NCBI GenBank assembly: GCA_944989445.1 | Contig: CALYLW010000312.1 | Span: 891,566 to 955,565 of the forward strand | From: Ampullaceana balthica | Lineage: Eukaryota; Mollusca; Gastropoda; Lymnaeidae | Direction of reading: 5' to 3' | Length of the DNA stretch: 64,000 nt | Part shown: piece after piece, positions 47,782 to 56,977 of the stretch | How the letters are laid out: each line of letters starts with the position of its first letter | Position numbering within the stretch: the first letter of the stretch is position 1 | Program-made: the position numbers and the translations under genes | Notes under the pieces: generated by a model | Databases searched by the model: none | Seen by the model: the letters and a program-made list of their open reading frames with translations, nothing else | Told to the model about the DNA's origin: nothing

Positions 47782-47996
47782 CCTTAGAATCCGGGTTCAC
47801 AGCCTGTGGGTCGCGACCCCCTCAACCATCACATTAAATTAATTATTAAACATAATAAAAAAAGATATATTATAAAACTATTTTTTAAAAAACCTTTTTG
47901 AAAATGCCTTTTTCAATTGCATTGGGTCTCGGGTCACATTGCTTTTATAAAAATGGGTCGCCACCCGAAAAAGGTTAGGTACCTATGCCTTAGAAT
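47782..47996. mobile_element. hAT-type MITE
   Basis: CCTTAGAAT flanks the element on both sides (47,782-47,790 and 47,988-47,996), consistent with an 8-bp duplication plus a chance match. The ends are imperfect inverted repeats around CACAGCCTGTGGGTCGCGAC and GGGTCGCCACCCGAAAAAGG, the well-known 'ccaacctgtgggtcgcgacc' pattern of animal hAT elements. The 197-bp element has no coding capacity. Confidence 0.85.
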
Positions 47997-48955
47997 ATTT
48001 GTAAAATATCAATAGCGTATGTTGAGAATAACATTTTAAATGTCTTCAATGAAATATGTGTATTTCAAAAGATATGTCCGGCACACCTGTCATTGTAATT
48101 AACTAGCTGCGAGCCATTAATTTAAATTTCTTCGAAACTGAAGAAAAGTTAACCCATGTCAATAAAACGAAACAAACGGTAAATATTTCAAAGTTGCCTA
48201 TACGCTATGGAACAGTTCAACGTTTTTCCCCTATCCTTTTGATGTTTTTCATATTTAAAAAAACAGTTGTTTTTCCAAAGTAAAAAGTGCAGGTTATAAA
48301 TAAAGAAATTAAAGTATTCTCTTTATCCTATGACTTCATTTTTAAGGTCACTAGAGAGACTTGTGTGTTATAGTGTTAATATTACTGAACTTTTGTGTTG
48401 TTTGATCAAATTTTATATCTCACATTAAATCCCACAATCGATCACAATAAATATCAATAAAACTTAGAGTTCTGAGTCCCCCTGTGTGACTATTTAGTTT
48501 GTGACTAAAAAATTATTTGCTGCTTTTTCATGCGAGATTCTACATTCCTCACTGCAGCTGTGCCTCATTCTTTTTAAAAAGTTTTTTTGTTCATTTTATA
48601 TTATCATAGATGATTAAGTTTCAAAAATGAAAAAGAGGAAATTGAATAACATTTCGTTTTAAAAACACATGTGTACAGTGTCTCGACTTTGCTATAATTT
48701 CCTAAAGTTCTGGCCTGTAGAATGATTAATGGTCGACAAAACTGAAATGGAACTCTGAATAAATCAATGAATTTCTTATATTAACTTTCACTATTTAAAG
48801 AGATGTAAAATTCTAGAAATTCAAGGAATATTTCAGACAAAATTTCCATTAACTCCTGTATATATCTTTAAACATAGACCTTACACGACTTATTATGAAA
48901 CAACACATTTGAAATTCAAAATACACGTTTTCGAAATAGTATTTCACATAAAGAT
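47997..48955. other. AT-rich non-coding stretch
   Basis: No feature was recognised. Confidence 0.4.
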
Positions 48956-49795
48956 CAAGTCGTAGGTTTATCATATTTTAAGTGCATCCTTCCTAGAAAA
49001 TCTCTGAGCATCAATCCAAACGAAAAGCACTATTTGTTCCTCCTTGATGTATGTTCCCTCTATACATCCATTCCCCACAACGATGGCCTTCTGGCTGTGC
49101 AATACTTTTTGGACAGACAACCTCACCCCAATATACCTACACACGCCTTACTACGGTTGGCGGAATTGGTCCTAACCCTCACCTCGTTTGAGTTCAATGG
49201 CCAGTTCTTTGACCAAATCAGTGGGGTCGCCATGGGGACTAAAATGGGACCAAGCTATGCTTGCTTGTGCATGGGCCATTTCGAGCACAGAGTGGAAAAA
49301 GAATACACTGGTCGCCTCCCCGAATTCTATAAGAGATATATTGATGACGGCATTGGGGTAACTCCTATGGAAAGGAGTGAACTTGACACGTTCATCAACT
49401 TTGTTGATTCTTTCCACCCCTCCATTAAGTTCACTCACACGATTTCCGAACTATCGGTTAATTTCCTGGACATTACTGTAACTCTCCAGGAAAACTGCCT
49501 CCTCACTTCGGCCTACTTCAAACCTACGGACAGCCACTCTTACCTACTCTATCCCTCGTCTCATCCCAAATCCTGTAAGGATTCTATTCCCTTTTCACAA
49601 CTTCTGCGCCTCCGTAGGCTGTGTCAATCTAATGAGGACTTTTTGGACGTGACCACATGGGCGTCGATGACATGTCTGTCACCGCCTTGGTTTCCTGTAC
49701 AAACACACCCGGCCGGGTCAGTCTGGAGAATAGACTAATCCATGAGTATGAGTTGATATACAAAAGGCAATCACTCAATTAATTTTGTAAGAAAG
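48956..49795 (+). pseudogene. Truncated Penelope-like retroelement (reverse transcriptase)
   Basis: An open frame at about 49,034-49,738 (no ATG at its 5' end) carries reverse-transcriptase motifs of Penelope-like elements: motif A (FLLDVCSLYTSIPH), motif B (ISGVAMGTKMGP), the catalytic YIDDGIG (motif C), then SVNFLDITV. The N-terminal third is missing. After about residue 215 the similarity breaks. About 49,697-49,767 in another frame encodes LENRLIHEYELIYKRQSLN, which resembles the region near the GIY-YIG nuclease end of these elements. This indicates a large internal deletion plus frameshift. It is a dead 5'-truncated, internally deleted copy. Confidence 0.8.
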
Positions 49796-50445
49796 AAAAG
49801 TTTCAAAATCATGTCTGAAGCCAAGTGTTTATAATAAATTGTGAACATTGTTTATGCCAAATAAAAATAAAGGGACGAAACGTAAACATATGCTTTAACT
49901 TCTTTAAAAATGTATAAAAAAATTTTCGCAACGACTTAAGTTAGCAGTATCCTGGATTTTTTGTTGTTGCCTTTTTACTTTACATTTATTACTTTTTTTT
50001 TGCTTCTACACACGTTTAAATAAGAGTGGACTCAAATGTGGGCATGTTTGTTGTTGTGTCGTAAAAGACAAAATGTGCATAGATATTCAGTGAAACAAAG
50101 AAAATTAAAGTAGTATTAATATTTACAATTTTTCACCCTCACCTTGTCTGAATTACGATTGTATAATATATTATTTCACAATTTTTAATTACATATATTA
50201 ATTAAAAAATATTTTAAAAATGACTTTGGATGGGAAGTTACTGATTTTAGAGGAAAAAGTCCGAGATCTATTGTATTTTATTATTTTTTTGGGTCATACC
50301 ATTTCACGAAAAAGCTCCGAAACTGAGCTCCAAAATTGGAAAAGCACTTTCACTCAATATAAAGGTGATCCGCCACTGGCTATAAGTAATGTTTGTGATT
50401 AGAGTCAAACTTTGGCTTATTGAGTTAGAAGGGGGAGACTGGTTG
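49796..50445. other. AT-rich non-coding stretch
   Basis: A 60-codon frame at 50,220-50,402 is not recognised. Confidence 0.35.
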
Positions 50446-51223
50446 GGTAGAGACTTCAGCAAATTTTACAAACTTTCTTTTTTAAAGCTACAGACAGATC
50501 ATGTGCATATGGAATGGAAATCAGCTCAAAGATTTGGTTAACACTTCAGTTGCCAGTAGGACAAACATAATGAAACAACAAAAGGTGGAGGAGGTACATA
50601 ACTTTAAATACCTAGGAGTCATTATATCTAGTGATGGTACCTTTGATGCTGAATTTCGAGCTAGAATTGGGTCGGCAATTGCAGCAATGACGAAGTTAAC
50701 CAAAATATGGAACAGCAAAAACATGAGCCTTCCAAAAATGCTCAGGCTTTACAGAGCTCTCGTTCAAACTATTGTCTTTTATGGATGTGAGATCTGGACA
50801 CTATTGGCAACCACTGAAAGCAAGCTGCAGGCATTTAAAAACAAATGCATGAGAAAAATTCTCCAGACTCGTATCTAGAACACAAGACCAGTTAATATAA
50901 ATGGGACAGAATAAACTCTATGGTTGCCAAGAAACTAGTATAAAAACAATTAAGAGACGTAAGATGGCATGGTCCGGTCTTGTACTGCGACATGATACCC
51001 TGACAAAAATCATCCTTCAAGGCACCATAGAAGGGGGACGGCGAAGAGGTCGACAGTTGAAATATTGGCTTGACAACATAAAGGAATGGACAGGGATGAG
51101 TTTGAATGAATTATTGGCCGATCAAGATAGACGAATTTGGAGATCGTTGTCTGTTGATATGTCCTTGCGCTCCACCCAACAACCGCAACGGTCACCGGAC
51201 TGATGATGATGATGATGAAATAA
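50446..51223 (+). pseudogene. 5'-truncated non-LTR retrotransposon (LINE) C-terminal remnant
   Basis: Frames at about 50,478-50,875 and 50,901-51,203 encode the region after the reverse-transcriptase core: TDRSCAYGMEIS in a shifted frame, VEEVHNFKYLGVIISSDG, MLRLYRALVQTIVFYGCEIW, then the C-terminal HDTLTKIILQGTIEGGRRRG and WLDNIKEWTGMSLNELL. This is the typical order in animal LINEs often annotated as 'craniofacial development protein 2-like' or endonuclease-reverse transcriptase. At least two frameshifts and stop codons break it. The element finishes in a (TGA)n run at 51,202-51,219, the usual simple-repeat 3' tail. 5' truncation is normal for LINE insertion. Confidence 0.85.
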
Positions 51224-52630
51224 CCAGCTTATCAGAGTTCAAATGTCCTTAATGATAAATATTGTGAACTCTACTTTCTACATCTTGAAAACTTACTAAA
51301 CGTTGTCTCAACATTATTATTTTAAAATACAATATGTTAAATCCATCCAGTCATCGATGTCAAGTATTTATTCCACTAAAAAATTCCAAGTAAAATTTAA
51401 AAAATGAAGAAAAAAAAAGTCTGTTATCGTGATTTACTGACGAGTTTTTGAGCACTTTGTGTTGGCATTTTGCTATATATAAGTAGGTTTTAATTGAATT
51501 TTGGGCACGCGGCCTTAAAAAGTTTCTCTATCACTGATATAGGACAATGTATGTCATCCAATGCGGTAAATTGATAGTGTCCCCCTTAAGTGAATTTCTT
51601 TACGAATTTCTTCACCTTGTTGACATAAATTCACAGCATAAAATGTACAACAACAAAAAGAATTAATTTAAGATGAGAAATAAAGTATGGAAGAACGGTT
51701 AAAGCGATAAGTTATTGTTATTTTTACCAAGATTAATGTTATCTAATTTTTTTTATATTCCTGTTTCAAAGCTGAAACTCTGTCAATCATTTCATGTTTA
51801 TCAAATACTTCCTTGTAGCACGTTCACTTCTAAGTAGAGCCAGATAAGAAGTCTGGTCTAATGTTAGCAAATATTTCCTGTCATTAGGCTACAGATACAG
51901 ATATCGTAAAAAAGAAATGGAAGTCTTAGCAATAGTATTGGGAGAGATTCTAGGCCCTGTTAAAATGAATTTCATGACTGCTTGAAATTAATATCAGCTG
52001 CCTTTATGTAGCATCTAAGCCTTTAGCTTTTAAGCATATATTTAGATTATTGATTAAAGAAGGAAGTTAACTTGAAAAGGACACCCACGTCTCTTCTTCA
52101 CTTGCTGATATATATTTTTTGTGAGTTAAATATTCCAAAACTTATCTGCCACTTCCTCGTTCGCTGTTACTCTCATCTGGATTTTAAAATGAAAATGACT
52201 TTCACAAACAATTTCTCCCTCAGTAGATCAGTTTAAAGGTATTATAACCGAATGTCTTACATAATTAGATAGGCACATGTTAGCATACTTTTCCATATAT
52301 CTATCACTATCGGTACTCAATAGTAATGATCCCAGTTATACAAAATGTAAAGCCAGGGGCTATCGTTGGTGTATTGATTTTTCTTTTGTGGACCCTTTAA
52401 ATTTTAAACATATGTTAAAATGGTTTCAATCTGCGTCAAACCAACAAAAAGGTCATTAGTGCATAGGTTGAGAAGTGTAAAGAAGCGCTGGGGCCAGAGC
52501 GCACGTATCAGACTTATTAGATAGCGTCTTCAGTCTCATGTCCCCATGCCTCTAAACACAAACCGCCCAAATATTATAATACGCGATTAACAATCTCACC
52601 AATAACTTTATGTTACTGAATAAAGTTTTC
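51224..52630. other. AT-rich non-coding stretch
   Basis: No gene or clear repeat was found. Confidence 0.4.
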
Positions 52631-52766
52631 TTAAGGTCGGTCCACACCTCACAAATGCTTGCGAGCATTTGCCCAAGCATCACACGAACGCACTATTTTA
52701 TTGGCGAATTTTATAGTGCGTTCGTGTGATGCTCGCGAGCATTTGTGAGGCGTGGGCCGACCTTTA
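52631..52766. mobile_element. Harbinger-like MITE (long inverted repeat)
   Basis: The element 52,634-52,763 (130 bp) is nearly one full palindrome. Its ends are AGGTCGGTCCACACCTCACA and, in inverse, AGGTCGGCCCACGCCTCACA; the arms run about 50 bp each. TTA flanks both sides (52,631-52,633 and 52,764-52,766), as in PIF/Harbinger insertions. A GCTTGCGAGC motif recurs in each arm. Confidence 0.8.
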
Positions 52767-53079
52767 CCGTACATCTTACAATAATCTTTCGATGATTTTG
52801 TAAAATGCGAAATAGGAAATCTTTAATTATTTGAGTAGTGTTACTTAATCTGATGTCTGGCCTGTGTGATCTCCGCCATTGTCCATGCGATTATATATTT
52901 AACGTAGAGTTTAAGCACACGTAAATTTACTGTAAAAGACATAACTTTAACCTGCTGAGAAAATATTCTGATCAAACCCTTTAGGCAATTTTATGTAATC
53001 TATCGTTATAATAAACTCATAAAACTATTTTAAAAAACAAATTTGTTTTGTCTGACTGCTAAAATCATAGAATAGAATA
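52767..53079. other. AT-rich non-coding stretch
   Basis: No feature was recognised. Confidence 0.4.
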
Positions 53080-53285
53080 GGGCCGTACATAAATGACGTC
53101 ACGCGATTGTACCAGATTTTTGACACCCCCCTCGTCACACACTTCGTCACAAAAACTTAGACCCCCCTCCAATATTAGGTCACAAAGCTTTGACAAGACA
53201 TATTTTCTAATTGAAAACAAACATGTTTCTAATATCTTTTTTGACATTTAAATATGTATTTAGTGTAAGTCTGCAATCTATTTAA
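53080..53285 (-). mobile_element. Truncated MITE of the GGGG...TCACGC family, copy 3
   Basis: It begins GGGCCGTACATAAATGACGT and then CACGCGATTGTACC. In inverse it matches the right half of the element at 27,440-27,855, including GGTCTAAGTTTTTGTGACGA and the TACACTAAAT segment. Only one terminus is present. Confidence 0.75.
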
Positions 53286-53299
53286 TATTTAATATCGTA

Positions 53300-53425
53300 A
53301 CTAGGGATATTCAAGATTCAAATTTTTAAAATTCGGCCAGATTTATGAGATGAAATCCGGCCGGAGCCGAAGCCAGGTCGGATTTGTAAAAATGGCTGGA
53401 TTCCAGATTTGCCGAAGCCATTATA
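53300..53425 (-). repeat. Diverged fragment related to the repeat at 9574-9852
   Basis: CCGGCCGGAGCCGAAGCC and GGATTCCAGATTTGCCGAAG are inverse relatives of the CCGGCTCCGGCAAATCCGG motifs. The fragment lies directly beside the 3' end of the left Helitron. Confidence 0.45.
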
Positions 53426-53577
53426 TATATATTACTAGCCGGGTTACCCGGCGTCGCACGATTAAAATAATAGTCAACAGATTTTTAAAAAAATTATTTC
53501 AATTCATTCATTGAAAAACAATTTAAAAAATAAATTGAAATGTAATTAAAAATAAGTACATGTAATTTATATATTGC

Positions 53578-53952
53578 TTATATTAAGGCTTGTCGATAGA
53601 CTATATTTTTGGTTTTTCCGTCTGGTGCAAAAATGAAAAGATTTGTTGGTGACCCAACTCTAGAACATGCCACATATAGCTGTCCGTGGGCAAAGCATGC
53701 TTCCTCAAGTACAATGCCTGCCACTTTTAAAGACTGTCCCTGTGCCTTGTTGATAGACATGGCAAATGCAAGCCTGATTGGAAACTGGAGGCGCTTGAAA
53801 TCAAAAGGCATATCTGTTGGTATGAGTGGAATTCTTGGGATGAAGACATCTTCTCCTTTGGCGCAGCCTGTCAAAATTGTGGCTTCTATTACATGAGGTA
53901 AGAGATGCTTGATGCTCAATCGTGTTCCATTGCATAGTTTAGGGGGATCCAA
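53578..53952 (-). CDS. Helitron helicase, C-terminal part (left copy)
   Basis: This 124-residue frame starts without an ATG, as LDPPKLCNGTRLSIKHLL, and carries the last helicase motifs (SINKAQGQSLKVAGI, LYVACSRVGSP) seen in Pif1 and Helitron helicases. It continues the protein of 53,939-56,977 after a single extra base (AAA run at 53,951-53,953). The stop is at 53,578, about 140 bp before the element's CTAG end. Confidence 0.88.
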   Translation of the reverse strand: MDPPKLCNGTRLSIKHLLPHVIEATILTGCAKGEDVFIPRIPLIPTDMPFDFKRLQFPIRLAFAMSINKAQGQSLKVAGIVLEEACFAHGQLYVACSRVGSPTNLFIFAPDGKTKNIVYRQALI

Positions 53953-56900
53953 AGTTTCTCAGAAGTATGATAGGAGCTCCGATTTTAAGTTCCAAGTTAT
54001 GTGATGGCATGCCAGGAGGATCTAATGAATTCAAAAATTCTGTTGGATAGTAAACAGCTTGGGCCGGATCTGTAACCGTATCAATAGATTTGTAGTTTTT
54101 TGAAATGCCTGGTAGAAAATTGTGAATTTGAGAATTGATGCTGTTGACACTTGAATTCTTTGGAGCAAGAATGGCCCTTTCGCACAACCACTCAGGATTT
54201 TTAAACTGGTCTTGGATGTTTGGAAAAACGGCAAGTTTCAACTCTTCAAGTGACTTTGCTACAGTGCAAAAATTTGATGGGAAAGAAACTGTTCCTGATG
54301 CTGGGTCTACCTGCCACTTTCCATCGCCAAGTTGAAGCAATTGATGTGAGAAGTAGCCTGCTGCATTATCTCCATGTAAATGGACTCTCATGTTGGTGGT
54401 CAGAGTCATTTTCTTGACCTGTTTCCACAGAGTTGAAGCTTTGAGGAAGGCATTCAACTCATCGCTTGGTGTTGACCTTGGAATGACAGGCAAAGTTTGT
54501 CGAAAATCTCCAGCTAATACCACAACTGTTCCTCCCATTAGTTTTGTGTTTCCTTTTAAATCCTGAAGAGTGTTGTTCAAGGCTTCAAGAGCTCGCTTGT
54601 GTGACATTGTACACTCATCCCAGACAATGAGAGAACACTGTTCTAGTACCTTGGCCTTTCCTGATCCTTTTGATATGTTGCAGGTTACATTCTCAGAATG
54701 GTTCATGTTCAAAGGTAACTTGAAGGCAGAATGAGCTGTTCTACCCCCTGCAAGCAATGTTGATGCTATGCCAGAAGAAGCAACGGCTAGAGCAATACCT
54801 TTGTCTCGTCTGATTGTAGCCAAGAGCAAATTGATCACAAATGTTTTACCTGTACCTCCTGGAGCATCAAGGAATATGATTCCACCTTTTTTTGAGGTAA
54901 CCAGTTCTAAGATGTGAATGTAGGCAGCTCTTTGATCCTCAACTAAACGTGGTTGATTTTCTGAGACATAGGCCATCAATTCATTTGTGTTATAATTTTG
55001 TTCTCGTAGAATTTCACTATTCTGAAGATTGTTTTCATTTCTTTGAGGCGTTGGTAACCCAAACTGGTCAAGGTTCCTTCCTGACATTGATACACACAAA
55101 TCCTCCAACAACATAAGACACCTGTTGTAAATCTCATTAGAGAACTCAATTAGCAGTGTTTGATTCTCTCTCTTGGTTTGCAACATAATGTCCTCACTCA
55201 AATATGTTTTAAATGTATCCCAGAGAGCAAGTGGATTAGAAACAGAGCATGTTGTCAGCAAAATTGAAAACAGATGTCTCAAACGGGTAGGTGATTGAGA
55301 TGTACATGCCTCCTCCATGGTCAAGACCCAATGGTGATCGTTTTCTAGTAGCCCTTGCATTTGGCAAGCTTCCCTAAATGTAGCACACACATGACCATCA
55401 ACAGTTTTTAAGTCAGTGTAGGATGTTGGTCCTCTAACAACATGAAGTAGCATCCTCAAAAAGAAGCATTCTGCATTAGATGGGTGAACGGTGTACACAC
55501 GTCCCAATGCATCTGAAGATTTTATCCCTGGATGATATTCAACATCTGCTCCTTGTTTTCGGCGTTTAAATAATTTTTGAGAAGCATTCCAAGTATAGTA
55601 CCTTGGAACCACACAATAGAGAATGGTTTTTGCAAAGTCGTCTTGTTGGCACAGTTGAAAAAAAGCTGTCAAAGTTGTTCTTGGTGGCTCCAGAATTTGA
55701 TGATATATATTTTCTTGGTTGAAGTATACTCTTTGCCCATTTTCAAGATGAACACTCAAGTGAACAACTGTTGGATACCGTTCATGAATTTGGAAATTCA
55801 AAATTCTCCAGACTGCTTCATTACTGCTGATGTAACGACCCATTAGAAATTTTTGCACCTCATCTGGATTCTCTTGGTTTCCTTCAAGACCAAAAACGGC
55901 CTGGTCACTTCCTTTATTGACGTACTTGCAGATGTATTTGATGGCCTTGACAGATTGGCAAGATTCGACATTTATGTGAGCTTGAAACATTTTTGTCAAA
56001 ATTGGAGTGTAGGGAACCACCCATCTGTTGTCCATTTCTATTTCTTGATATGTTGAACCAACCTTCATTTTGATTTTTGCAGTAAAACCACCATCTCCTG
56101 GTTTACGGCGTCTGTACACAGGATAGCCATCTTCACCAGTTTTAGTTTCTTGTATCAAATTCCTTGGATATTTTTTTGAGCATTTCCCATCAACCATGCA
56201 AGCAGAGTTTCTGTTCAAGTTTCCACAGGGTCCATGCAGCATATTTTTCACAACAATTTCAAACAAAAAATTATCTTGTGTAGAGTTTGGTATTTCTGCT
56301 GAGATTACATTGTCAATTTGATTAGGTCGTAATTTTTTCATCAGCCAGATTAGGATGTGTGCATGGGGTAAGCCTCTCTTCTGCCATTCAATTGAGTACA
56401 TCCAGCATCTCGTTTCACCATAGACATGACTTTTTGTAATGACTCCCATTAATTTTGATAGTTTTCGTTTGAAGACTCTAGCAACCAAATCATGTCGATC
56501 CACTGCTGATTGGCCAGGTAAAAGATGAGCCTGAATTTCTTGCCATAGTGGATTGCATGTAAAGGTGATAAACAAATCTGGCCTTCCATAATTTCTGACA
56601 TAAGTCATAGCATCTTGAGTGTACTCATGCATGTGTCTTGGACTTCCTGTAAATGTTGCTGGCAAGATAACCATTTTCCCCAGATCATTTGGATTGGCAT
56701 CATTTGCAATGGCATCTCTGAGGTGAATGTAGTCTTCAACTCTCAGCTTCTTTTGATTTAGACGGATGTAGAGCAAGCGTTCACTTTCAATTTTCGCGTA
56801 CATATCTACGATGAATTGATGGAACAGCTGTCTAAATTTCAAGAGATGGTTATCTTCACCACTGCGAATCATGATTCGATATGCATAAAAGTCCATTGCT

Positions 56901-56977
56901 GTAACCTTTTTACCCAAAACATTGTTTCCCGTGTCTGGGTTTGTCTGAGGAATGCCAAAGGAGTACCCCATCTTCAC
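53939..56977 (-). CDS. Helitron Rep-helicase, main part (left copy)
   Basis: About 1010 residues, with no ATG at the beginning because this is the continuation of the preceding frame. The order is: a Helitron-like N-terminal domain (MDFYAYRIMIRS); the HUH nuclease motif in WQKRGLPHAHILIW; the tyrosine motif KYICKYVNKG (catalytic Tyr candidates); then a Pif1-type SF1 helicase with Walker A (DAPGGTGKTF), Walker B (VWDECTM) and GDFRQTLPVIP. HUH Rep nicks and joins single strands and the helicase unwinds during rolling-circle-like transposition. Catalytic residues look intact. The frame ends in LLRNFGSP through a one-base insertion near 53,951; the true continuation is the next frame. Confidence 0.92.
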   Translation of the reverse strand: MKMGYSFGIPQTNPDTGNNVLGKKVTAMDFYAYRIMIRSGEDNHLLKFRQLFHQFIVDMYAKIESERLLYIRLNQKKLRVEDYIHLRDAIANDANPNDLGKMVILPATFTGSPRHMHEYTQDAMTYVRNYGRPDLFITFTCNPLWQEIQAHLLPGQSAVDRHDLVARVFKRKLSKLMGVITKSHVYGETRCWMYSIEWQKRGLPHAHILIWLMKKLRPNQIDNVISAEIPNSTQDNFLFEIVVKNMLHGPCGNLNRNSACMVDGKCSKKYPRNLIQETKTGEDGYPVYRRRKPGDGGFTAKIKMKVGSTYQEIEMDNRWVVPYTPILTKMFQAHINVESCQSVKAIKYICKYVNKGSDQAVFGLEGNQENPDEVQKFLMGRYISSNEAVWRILNFQIHERYPTVVHLSVHLENGQRVYFNQENIYHQILEPPRTTLTAFFQLCQQDDFAKTILYCVVPRYYTWNASQKLFKRRKQGADVEYHPGIKSSDALGRVYTVHPSNAECFFLRMLLHVVRGPTSYTDLKTVDGHVCATFREACQMQGLLENDHHWVLTMEEACTSQSPTRLRHLFSILLTTCSVSNPLALWDTFKTYLSEDIMLQTKRENQTLLIEFSNEIYNRCLMLLEDLCVSMSGRNLDQFGLPTPQRNENNLQNSEILREQNYNTNELMAYVSENQPRLVEDQRAAYIHILELVTSKKGGIIFLDAPGGTGKTFVINLLLATIRRDKGIALAVASSGIASTLLAGGRTAHSAFKLPLNMNHSENVTCNISKGSGKAKVLEQCSLIVWDECTMSHKRALEALNNTLQDLKGNTKLMGGTVVVLAGDFRQTLPVIPRSTPSDELNAFLKASTLWKQVKKMTLTTNMRVHLHGDNAAGYFSHQLLQLGDGKWQVDPASGTVSFPSNFCTVAKSLEELKLAVFPNIQDQFKNPEWLCERAILAPKNSSVNSINSQIHNFLPGISKNYKSIDTVTDPAQAVYYPTEFLNSLDPPGMPSHNLELKIGAPIILLRNFGSP

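Noticed and set aside
49172..49438. Minus-strand 88-codon frame
   Set aside because: Antisense of the Penelope-like reverse-transcriptase core.
53578..56977. Two separate helicase genes in the left Helitron
   Set aside because: The short frame starts without an ATG and resumes the helicase at the point where a one-base insertion ends the longer frame; it is one broken gene.
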